Virus record (IMG/VR): IMGVR_UViG_3300024346_000341 | Span: 1 to 30,754 of that record | DNA length: 30,754 bases | DNA from: a virus | Reading direction: 5' to 3' (one strand) | Part shown: positions 24,000 to 30,754 of the stretch, one piece after another | How positions within the stretch are numbered: the stretch's first letter is position 1 | How the letters are laid out: each line of letters begins with the position of its first letter | Notes under the pieces: model-generated | The model's input: the letters and a program-made list of their open reading frames with translations, nothing else | Database searches by the model: none | Told to the model about the DNA's origin: nothing | Program-made: the position numbers and the translations under genes

Positions 24000-24518
24000 A
24001 TGGCTACGCAAAAAGAATACGAAAAGCTGAGTGACAGCGACAAGAAAAAAGAAGATTGGATGAACAATAAGTGGCGTCCAATGATGGGTTGGATTTACAT
24101 GGTAACGTGTGTGACAGACTTCATTCTCTTTCCTATTCTTTGGGCTATGTTACAAGCGGCACTGAAACAACCAGTGACTGCTTGGCAGCCAATCACACTA
24201 CAAGGTGCAGGATTATTTCATTTGTCTATGGGTGCTATTATTGGTATTGCCGCATTTGGTCGTACACAAGAAAAACTAGCAGGAGCAAACAATGGAGGTA
24301 TGCAACCCATGGGACAAAGCGTCACAACAACATATGGCTCTCCGTCATCAGGAGGATTCGGTCCATCCAGTAATTTTGGTGCATCAACAACACCATCGAC
24401 ATTCAATAGCAGTTCATCAAGTATGGGAAGCAACTCAATGGGGATGTCAAAACCAATGGGTGGCAAATCAGCAAGATTTGCTGAAGCCGATCCAGACTCT
24501 GTATTTGACAGAGGGTAA
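24000..24518 (+). CDS. Holin-like small membrane protein
   Basis: 172 residues. A charged N-terminus is followed by NKWRPMMGWIYMVTCVTDFI and LFPILWAMLQ (membrane helix about 28-54), WQPITLQGAG and LFHLSMGAIIGIAAFGRTQE (helix about 68-88). The WRP start, the second-helix ending and spacing resemble the GTA-type 3TM holin family (PF11351). The last 80 residues are a Ser/Gly/Met-rich tail (for example SSSSSMGSNSMGMSKPMGG), likely disordered. SD AGAGG 8-9 bases before the ATG. It lies between the chaperone and the tape-measure-like gene, where a lysis protein is not expected in T4; a role in tail membrane insertion or channel formation is an alternative. No endolysin gene is adjacent, though the next gene has a lytic domain. 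Confidence 0.7.
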   Translation: MATQKEYEKLSDSDKKKEDWMNNKWRPMMGWIYMVTCVTDFILFPILWAMLQAALKQPVTAWQPITLQGAGLFHLSMGAIIGIAAFGRTQEKLAGANNGGMQPMGQSVTTTYGSPSSGGFGPSSNFGASTTPSTFNSSSSSMGSNSMGMSKPMGGKSARFAEADPDSVFDRG

Positions 24519-24525
24519 CTAATAT

Positions 24526-27500
24526 ATGGCAACAATAGGTAATTACAGCGCCGCACTAGGAGGCGCACTCAAGCAAACTGCTGGAGGTATTGTCAAAGGT
24601 TTTGGATACGGTCTCAAAGGCGCAATGCTTTCTGAGATGCCAGGCCTTGTTGCCGGCTATGGTGCATTCTCTAGTCTAAGAAAAGACGCAAATAGCATGA
24701 GTCAGGCAAAACAAGCGCCGGCTCAAACACCAACACGCTCTCAAACAAAACCTTCAGCTACTGGAAATCCATTTGCACAAATGGTTCAGCAGTTAGCACA
24801 AATTAATTCTAATACTGCAATGGCGGCAAGTGTCGCTAAAGCATCTGCACAAGCCGAACAGTATAAGATGATGTTTGAAGAAGAAAAGGCTAGAGAACAG
24901 GCACAACAAAATCAAGCACTCATTGATGCAATTAAGAATTCAGGATTTGGTGGCGGAGGAAATAAAAGTGGCGGCTCGGGCGGTGGTGGAAATGGAAATG
25001 ATAAAAATGGTATTTTTGATTTTTTAAAAAACAACGCTAAAGAGTTGGGGGGAGGTGCGCTTGCTTTTCTATTAAGAAGACAAATAGCTGGTATGGTGAG
25101 TAGTGTCATGCTAAGAGCATTAGCATCACCACTTACAGGTGCAATTGTTGGCGGTGGTATAGCGGCTGCATCGATGGGCGCAACTATTGTTACTATGCTT
25201 AGAGGATTGATGTTTACTGCATTGCGTGGTTTGCTATTCACTCCAGCTGGATTAGTTGCCGCTGGCATTGGTGGCTTAATGTATTACAGCAGAAAGACTG
25301 AAAACAAACAAACAAAAGATGCTGTAAAAAATAATCTTCCTGTTGCGCCTATGCCAAATAAAACTTTTGAGCAAGAAGCAAAAGAATTGAGAGAGCAAGC
25401 TAAGAATGAAAAAGATCCACTTAAAAGAACAGAACTTGAAACTAAAGCTAAAGCCGCACAAAACAATGTAGCGCAAGAAAAAATTAAAAATTCTCCTTTG
25501 ACTTTAGAAAATAGACAGAAAGCGTGGAAAGAAAAGTACGACAAATCTCATAATGCAACCGGTGCGCCGAAAGTAGTTACTACTGGAAACTATCTTGATA
25601 ATTTAGCTAGAGCCGAATCGGCAGGTGATCCTAATGCTAAAAATCCAATGCCAGGTCAGAGTGCATCTGGATTATTCCAATTCACACAAGCGACTTGGAC
25701 AGGAACAGTTGAAAAGATGGCTAGCAAAGGCTTAATAAAAAAAGAAGATTATGCGGACTTAAAATACAGATTTGATCCAGCCAAATCAAGAAAAGTTGCA
25801 GAATTTTTTACAGAAGAAAATCGCCTTGGTTTAGAAAAAGCATTAAATCGTCCTATCACTCAAACAGACCTCTATATGGCTCACTTTTTGGGTCTTGGTG
25901 GAAATGAGAATGGCGCAATTAGATTTTTAAAAGCATATGCAAAAGACCCAGATGGGTTAGCAATTAATTATGCTGGTGCGGATCAAGTGGCCGCCAATCC
26001 AAGTATTTTTTATACAAAAGACGCACCTCCTAGACCACGCACATTAAAAGAAGTGTATGCGTTGATGAGTAAAAAAATTGGTGGTGGAAATAAACCAAGT
26101 GTTGGTCCACAAACAAGTGAGAATGACAAGAAACCATCAACTGGTGATGTTCCTGTAGTAGGCAATCGTTCATCAAGAAAAAATTCTAAATTTAATGTTC
26201 CTGGATATGCCGCACAAGTAAATAAAAAATTAACAGACAATGCAGTTACAAAATATTATAAAGCAATGTCTGAGGGAAAAACAGAAGCAGAAGCAAAAAA
26301 ACTTGCACTTGAAATAGCATCAACTAATACTGTTGCAAAACAAGCAGTAGAAGTAGCATCAGAAAAATTCAAAGCTGAAGTTGCTGGTGGAGGAGGCGAT
26401 TCTGAGAATGGGGTTAATGGTGATGGATATGATTTTAGAAAACTTTTTGGTTCAAGTAAATTTGGTGATAATCCAAATGCTATAAAACTAGCCGCTGGTT
26501 CTGGATTCAATCTTGGTGCACCATTGATTGAAATGGGTGATGGTGCCGTAGCTGAAGCCGCGGCTGCAAGCCCAACTTCAAATGCGGTTGTAAACGCAAG
26601 AAATAAAGCTATAGCAGACAAGTTTTTGGCTGAGCGTAAAGCAGAAGAAAGTAAAAAAGAAGTTGTTAAATATTTACGTCAAACATCCGAAAATACTTTT
26701 AATACTGCTAAAGAAGTTAAGAGTAATCGAATTACAATGTCTAAGGGTAAATTTACTAGTCCCGAAGATATATTATCTAAAGCAAATAAACAATTCACAG
26801 ATAGTCTACAGAAACAGTTAACTAAAACTATTTCTGGCACTTTGATGAGTGCATTGTATCCAGGTGGATATAAAAATGTAAGCCAGAAAACTGCATCAGG
26901 ACAATTGTATAGAGGTGAACAACTCAACAAGATGTTGGGTGTTACGCCAGCACTTGTCAAACTTGGAACATCTGTATTTGGTAAGCAATACGGTCCTGCA
27001 TTCGGACAAATCTTTGGAAAAGCCGCAACATCTTATATGGAAGTTGGTGCTAGGTCTGTAGCACAAGGTATCTTTGGTTCAATGGGTATGAATTCTGACC
27101 AAGCAAATATTCTTGGTGGACAGATTTTAGGTAATCTTGCTAAAGGAACACAACAAGGTAAGTTAACTGCGCTTGAACAGATTATTTTTGGTGTGAGTGG
27201 AGGACAAGTTGCACTTGGTCCAGAAACCATATTTGCAAAATATGGTTTTGCATCACCACAAGAAGGCATTAGCTACATGGCTAATGTATTGGGTGCGGCC
27301 GCCATGGGACCAATTGATAGTGCGTTAGGAACTACACCACTCAATATGCGTAACATGGATCCAAGAATGAGACAGATGGGTGCATTTGGTGGCTATGGTG
27401 GTGAGTATGGTGGTATGCCTGGAGGAATGCCTTCAATAGGAACACAAAATGCAACGCTTAGAAATGATCCTATTTTACAATTAAACAAAGACGGCATGGT

Positions 27501-29412
27501 TACTATTACAGATAATATGCCTGCTCAAACAAAAACTCTAGCAGAGCAACTCAATGTTTCAAAGCAAGCAGAAAAAGATGCACAACTGATGTTTGATGTT
27601 TCAGAAAAAAATAGTCAAGAACAACATGTTGCTATGACAATGTTAAATGAGGCGCAGTTACAATCGGCACTATTATCTAATCAACTTCTTGCATCAATGG
27701 CGTCTAGAGGAACTGGCGGTGGTGGTGGAACATCAATCAACATAGGTGGTAGCAAAGGTGGTGGATTCTTTAGCGGAGGTGGTCCTCTTGCTGAAGTTGG
27801 CAACATGGCTCTTGACTTGGGTAAGTCTGTTATCACACAAAAAGTGGTTCAATCTCTGGGCATTAAAAATCCATACATGGGTTTGCTTGCATCTTTTGCA
27901 GTCAATAAGGGTGTAAGTTATCTTGGCGGTAAAGCACTTGATTTATTTAAAGGTACAGAATTTGGCCAAAGTGTTACTGGCGCATTCTCTAATATATCAA
28001 ACAGTTATCAAATGGCCGCACCGTCATGGGCGGGTGGATATAGTGATGCACAAAAAGCATTTTTTAATGCCGCTGATGCGGCTGATGCTGCCGAAGGCGC
28101 TGCCATGGCAGCCAATGCGGGCACTGAGGTAGCCACATCAACTACGTCATTTCTTCAAGGATTTGACTTTATGGATGCATTGCCGTATGCAGGTGCTATA
28201 ATAAAATTATTTCAAGGCGACATTAAAGGTGCGGCATTGTCGGCTGCAGGAGTATTCATCGGAAACTTAATTCTTCCTGGTATTGGTGGTTTCATTGGTG
28301 GTTTCTTGGGTGGTTTATTAGGTGGTGGTGGAGGTGGTGGAAGACAACCTAATCCAACCATTTGGCGTATTATTCGTGTCAATGGCAATAATAATATTGC
28401 CGCAATTGTAGATTTACAAGCACCAGTAGATAATCCACCTAAAGAATTTTTTGACCTTTGTGATGCTTTACTCAGGGTTGGATTTAATGCAACAAAAGCA
28501 GCCGAAGGTGCAACTAAAAAAGCACCACCTTTTGATTTTCTTATGACTTCAATGAACGCTGTCGATGGTGTATATTTTAGTATGAGAAAGGGTGATCCAG
28601 CATCTGCTGATACCTACGCCATTCACCTGGGCAAAACAGACAAGACGTTTAATGCAGGTAAAGCCTCTTCAGAAATTGTTAAACTTATTACGACTGCATT
28701 TAAAGAAGCATATGCCGCTGATGCAACCGCTCTTGATAACGCATCCAAACTTTTAAATAAAAAAACTTACAAAGAGTTATCTACTGGCTTGACAAAAGAA
28801 TTGAAAAAGGGCACCGACAAACTAGGTACTGGAAAATTAGATACGACAATAGACAGAGGTGTTTTTGGTGGCACAGCCGCAGAAGATGCAATTATTGTAG
28901 CAGGTAGAACAAATACACCACAAGCCGCTGTTAGCGGCTATGACAATGATGGCTATACCGGCAATAGTTCACCGCCTATGGTTTATAGTATGAAAGAAGG
29001 CAAATATATTGAAGCACCATCAGAGATGAAAGAAGTTGATGTTGTTGCCGAAAATGATTATGGTATGCGAACTACTGTAAAAGTAAAACGAAAAGTTTAT
29101 GATACTAGCGTATTGCTGTTTGACAAAGAGGGTAAACCAATATACGACAAAAATAATAGTGGCGGTATTGACTTAGCAGACATTGTTAAACCAACTCTAA
29201 CAACAACTCCAGCTACAATTACATCTGGCACAACAGCGGCAACAACCACATCAGGCGCAACAGGAACAACTACTCCCGTGACTGTTGTTACTAATGCAGA
29301 TAACAGCCAAAGAAACAATCAATCTATTAATACATACTACCAAAACACATTGAGTAAAACTAAGAATCCTATTAGAGATGCTATGTTACAGACTGGTTTA
29401 GCGCCTGCATAA
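24526..29412 (+). CDS. Tape-measure-like tail protein with lytic transglycosylase domain
   Basis: 1628 residues. Residues 80-140 are Ala/Gln-rich helical, then a Gly-rich linker. Residues about 176-255 are strongly hydrophobic and could span membranes. Residues 355-516 form a lysozyme-like SLT domain: catalytic Glu364 in LARAESAGDPNA, GLFQFTQATW at 382-391, MAHFLGLGG near 451. Later parts include a coiled region around 1003-1055, a second Gly-rich hydrophobic block (LILPGIGGFIGGFLGGLLGG, near 1250-1272), and near the end a 12-residue EF-hand-like loop (DKNNSGGIDLAD) followed by a Thr-rich stretch. The position after chaperone-like genes indicates a tape measure (gp29 in T4, 590 residues). The lytic domain would open peptidoglycan during DNA entry. 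The stop codon runs directly into the A-tract and hairpin of the terminator. Confidence 0.75.
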   Translation: MATIGNYSAALGGALKQTAGGIVKGFGYGLKGAMLSEMPGLVAGYGAFSSLRKDANSMSQAKQAPAQTPTRSQTKPSATGNPFAQMVQQLAQINSNTAMAASVAKASAQAEQYKMMFEEEKAREQAQQNQALIDAIKNSGFGGGGNKSGGSGGGGNGNDKNGIFDFLKNNAKELGGGALAFLLRRQIAGMVSSVMLRALASPLTGAIVGGGIAAASMGATIVTMLRGLMFTALRGLLFTPAGLVAAGIGGLMYYSRKTENKQTKDAVKNNLPVAPMPNKTFEQEAKELREQAKNEKDPLKRTELETKAKAAQNNVAQEKIKNSPLTLENRQKAWKEKYDKSHNATGAPKVVTTGNYLDNLARAESAGDPNAKNPMPGQSASGLFQFTQATWTGTVEKMASKGLIKKEDYADLKYRFDPAKSRKVAEFFTEENRLGLEKALNRPITQTDLYMAHFLGLGGNENGAIRFLKAYAKDPDGLAINYAGADQVAANPSIFYTKDAPPRPRTLKEVYALMSKKIGGGNKPSVGPQTSENDKKPSTGDVPVVGNRSSRKNSKFNVPGYAAQVNKKLTDNAVTKYYKAMSEGKTEAEAKKLALEIASTNTVAKQAVEVASEKFKAEVAGGGGDSENGVNGDGYDFRKLFGSSKFGDNPNAIKLAAGSGFNLGAPLIEMGDGAVAEAAAASPTSNAVVNARNKAIADKFLAERKAEESKKEVVKYLRQTSENTFNTAKEVKSNRITMSKGKFTSPEDILSKANKQFTDSLQKQLTKTISGTLMSALYPGGYKNVSQKTASGQLYRGEQLNKMLGVTPALVKLGTSVFGKQYGPAFGQIFGKAATSYMEVGARSVAQGIFGSMGMNSDQANILGGQILGNLAKGTQQGKLTALEQIIFGVSGGQVALGPETIFAKYGFASPQEGISYMANVLGAAAMGPIDSALGTTPLNMRNMDPRMRQMGAFGGYGGEYGGMPGGMPSIGTQNATLRNDPILQLNKDGMVTITDNMPAQTKTLAEQLNVSKQAEKDAQLMFDVSEKNSQEQHVAMTMLNEAQLQSALLSNQLLASMASRGTGGGGGTSINIGGSKGGGFFSGGGPLAEVGNMALDLGKSVITQKVVQSLGIKNPYMGLLASFAVNKGVSYLGGKALDLFKGTEFGQSVTGAFSNISNSYQMAAPSWAGGYSDAQKAFFNAADAADAAEGAAMAANAGTEVATSTTSFLQGFDFMDALPYAGAIIKLFQGDIKGAALSAAGVFIGNLILPGIGGFIGGFLGGLLGGGGGGGRQPNPTIWRIIRVNGNNNIAAIVDLQAPVDNPPKEFFDLCDALLRVGFNATKAAEGATKKAPPFDFLMTSMNAVDGVYFSMRKGDPASADTYAIHLGKTDKTFNAGKASSEIVKLITTAFKEAYAADATALDNASKLLNKKTYKELSTGLTKELKKGTDKLGTGKLDTTIDRGVFGGTAAEDAIIVAGRTNTPQAAVSGYDNDGYTGNSSPPMVYSMKEGKYIEAPSEMKEVDVVAENDYGMRTTVKVKRKVYDTSVLLFDKEGKPIYDKNNSGGIDLADIVKPTLTTTPATITSGTTAATTTSGATGTTTPVTVVTNADNSQRNNQSINTYYQNTLSKTKNPIRDAMLQTGLAPA

Positions 29413-29439
29413 AAAAAGGGAAGCATTTTACTGCTTCCC
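29411..29439 (-). terminator. Intrinsic terminator at the end of gp32 (converging with the tape-measure-like gene)
   Basis: An 8-base perfect stem, GGGAAGCA / TGCTTCCC (29418-29425 and 29432-29439), with a 6-base loop. On the minus strand it is followed by seven T, the classic form, ending the gp32 transcript. On the plus strand the hairpin is followed by TATCAAG, without a T-run, so termination there would be weak. The 27 bases between it and the gp32 stop hold no gene. Confidence 0.9.
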
Positions 29440-29468
29440 TATCAAGTCACAAAGGAGATTACGAAATA

Positions 29469-30380
29469 TTAATCTTCAGCTAACTTCTCAAAATAACTCA
29501 AGTCTTCATCATCATCAACTGAGTCTGCAACTGTAGTTTTCTTAGCAGGTGCTGGCGCTGGTTTTACTGAAGCTAGACTTGTCACATTAGATTTTGCAGA
29601 CTGATAATTATCACCAGCAGAACCATCTTCAAGTCCAAGCACTTTATTCAAACGTGCTTTCAACTCATCATAAGACTTAAAGTTCTTTTCATCTAAGAAT
29701 TCAGACAAGTTGTACTCTTGTTTCCAAATGCGCTCTAGATCATCTTCGTCACCAGACAATGGTGTTGATGCATCAAACTCAGACTTATCATAATTCTGAT
29801 AGCCTTCAACTTTACGAATCTTCAACTTGAAGTTCGCACCTTCCCAGAGATCAAATGGATTAACAGCGGTCTCATCTTCAAACTCGGGATTCATCTTTTC
29901 ATTTAGCTTGTCAAAAATCTTCTTGCCGAATTTAAACAATTTAACTGTTCCGTCATTGTCAGAGTTTGCAGGGTCTTTGACAATATAAACGTTTGCGATA
30001 TACTGCAATTTACGCTTTTGCTTACGTGCAATGTCTTTGTTAGCATCAGAACCAGAGTTCCAGAGAATGCTATTGTGTTCAGACACAGGGTCTTTTTTGT
30101 TGAGTGTAGTCAACGAATTTTCAATGTACCATCCACCGGGACCTTGAAACGAGTGCTGAAATATTTGAACCCAAGGCACATCTTCGCCTGAGGGTGCGGG
30201 AAGAAAACGAATCGTTGCGAATCCGTTGCCTGCTTTGTCTACTGTGGGTTTCCAGAAGCGAAGGTCTTCATAAGACTTCTTACCTTCTTCTTTGTTTGTG
30301 AGTTTGGAAACTGCGTCTGTGAGTTTTTCCAAATCTTTGGTGCGTGACTTTTTCAAATCTGCAAATGATGTTGATGACAT
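29469..30380 (-). CDS. gp32: Single-stranded DNA-binding protein gp32
   Basis: 303 residues (T4 gp32 has 301). The N-terminus has a basic cooperativity patch (LKKSRTKDLEKL), then AGNGFATIRFLP (T4 AGNGQAVIRFLP), GGWYIENSLTT (T4 KWYIETCSST), LQYIANVYIVKDPANSDNDG (T4 YWANILVVKDPAAPENEG), FKFGKKIFDKLN and DLWEGANFKLKIRKVEGYQN. Residues 76-100 keep His76 but the three zinc cysteines of T4 are replaced (N88, D97, S100 by my alignment), so the zinc site is lost. The C-terminus is acidic (DDDEDLSYFEKLAED), as needed for contacts with replication proteins. It coats single-stranded DNA in replication and recombination. Gene order gp59, small gene, gp32; SD AAGGAAT. Terminated by the hairpin at 29411-29439. 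Confidence 0.96.
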   Translation of the reverse strand: MSSTSFADLKKSRTKDLEKLTDAVSKLTNKEEGKKSYEDLRFWKPTVDKAGNGFATIRFLPAPSGEDVPWVQIFQHSFQGPGGWYIENSLTTLNKKDPVSEHNSILWNSGSDANKDIARKQKRKLQYIANVYIVKDPANSDNDGTVKLFKFGKKIFDKLNEKMNPEFEDETAVNPFDLWEGANFKLKIRKVEGYQNYDKSEFDASTPLSGDEDDLERIWKQEYNLSEFLDEKNFKSYDELKARLNKVLGLEDGSAGDNYQSAKSNVTSLASVKPAPAPAKKTTVADSVDDDEDLSYFEKLAED

Positions 30381-30400
30381 ATTAGTATATTCCTTGTATG

Positions 30401-30517
30401 TTAAGTATTGAATGTATGTTTTGCTTGTCCACTTTTATCATAATCTACTATAGTATATAGTCTATCACAATTCTCTTTTTGTGACAATAGTCGGCAAACC
30501 TTCTTGGGTTTACTCAT
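30401..30517 (-). CDS. Small protein between gp59 and gp32, unknown function
   Basis: 38 residues from ATG at 30517, 8 bases after the gp59 stop: MSKPKKVCRLLSQKENCDRL, then YTIVDYDKSGQAKHTFN; basic, two Cys. In the same frame an earlier ATG at 30604, preceded by AGAGG, would give 67 residues but would overlap 79 bases of gp59; the added residues look like an off-frame reading of gp59. T4 has no gene between 59 and 32. The short form is my choice, translated by coupling; whether it is made at all is uncertain. Confidence 0.45.
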   Translation of the reverse strand: MSKPKKVCRLLSQKENCDRLYTIVDYDKSGQAKHTFNT

Positions 30518-30525
30518 TACTGCCA

Positions 30526-30754
30526 CTACGCCACTACTAACTCTCTGAGTGACTTTTTCATCCGTGCCGTATCGTAATTTAAAAAGGGCTGGTACTTTTT
30601 GCATAACTTGCTTACCTCTTTGTAGATTGGATCATGTATCATTGTATCATATCTTTTGACAAAATGCAATAGTGAATTCAATATTGCTAAAGTCTCCAGA
30701 CTGATTTCTCCTCTTAAATATTTCTTGATGATTGGTGGATGATCTCCACTTTTA
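30526..30754 (-). CDS. gp59: DNA helicase loader gp59, C-terminal part (runs off the window)
   Basis: I read 75 codons open to the window edge, ending in TAG at 30526. The sequence PPIIKKYLRGEISLETLAIL, then NSLLHFVKRYDTMIHDPIYK, and KLCKKYQPFLNYDTARMKKS follows the T4 gp59 C-terminal domain (SSYIFKLLQSNIISFETFIL, LDSFLNIIDKHDE, KLKAYRKILNIDSQKAKNVF) element by element, and its position upstream of gp32 is as in T4. gp59 loads the gp41 helicase on gp32-coated DNA at forks and recombination intermediates. The missing N-terminal part would be about 140 residues if T4-sized. Confidence 0.8.
   Translation of the reverse strand, partial: KSGDHPPIIKKYLRGEISLETLAILNSLLHFVKRYDTMIHDPIYKEVSKLCKKYQPFLNYDTARMKKSLRELVVA

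Noticed and set aside
29450-29471. Good SD (AAAGGAG) on the plus strand after the terminator
   Set aside because: No plus-strand ATG follows at proper spacing; frames opened by ATT give only about 22 codons and lie antisense to gp32.

Overview
The window is part of the genome of a T4-like (contractile-tailed) bacteriophage. It is AT-rich, densely packed, and almost every gene abuts or overlaps the next by 1 to 4 bases (TAATG and ATGA junctions). The content (a DUF4815-type giant structural protein, gp7/gp8 expanded with Gly-rich beta repeats, a gp32 without zinc cysteines, a zeta-like kinase in the tail operon) resembles marine T4-like phages of the cyanophage/pelagiphage kind rather than enterobacterial T4. 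The host cannot be read from the sequence. I found no tRNA, rRNA, CRISPR array or insertion sequence.

Layout. (1) 1-21316, minus strand, reading from 21316 downward: tail tube cap gp48-like, wedge gp53, hub gp27-like, P-loop kinase, a 77-residue protein, a gp5-like hub/spike protein whose lysozyme is replaced by a subtilisin-like protease, a 58-residue Hc1 histone-like protein, wedge gp25, gp6, gp7 and gp8, a 2048-residue DUF4815-type protein, an 82-residue coiled-coil protein, and the N-terminal 353 codons of a fibre-like protein that runs off the window. (2) 21350-29412, plus strand: head-completion protein gp4, an unrecognised conserved-looking protein, a tail-tube-fold protein, gp26-like baseplate protein with a likely -1 frameshift into a short second frame, a holin-like membrane protein, and a 1628-residue tape-measure-like protein carrying a lytic transglycosylase domain. 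(3) 29469-30754, minus strand: gp32 single-stranded DNA-binding protein, a small protein, and the C-terminal end of the gp59 helicase loader. An intrinsic terminator separates the converging blocks 2 and 3.

How it works together. Blocks 1 and 2 encode most of a T4-type baseplate (gp25/gp6/gp7/gp53/gp8 wedge, gp27/gp5 hub, gp48 and a tube-like initiator) with its assembly factors and the length-setting protein. Peptidoglycan-cutting activity appears to have moved from gp5 to the tape-measure protein, while gp5 carries a serine protease with all four catalytic positions present. Three exact matches to the T4 late promoter (TATAAATA) and one-mismatch versions lie upstream of gp8, the fibre gene, gp4 and gp48, so these blocks are probably late genes; the gp32-gp59 block is replication/recombination.

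Most interesting points: the gp5-subtilisin fusion; the T_TTT_TTC slippery site with an upstream SD-like stimulator in the gp26-like gene; the shared beta modules in three baseplate proteins; the unlisted Hc1-like gene; divergent late promoters overlapping the gp4/gp48 starts.
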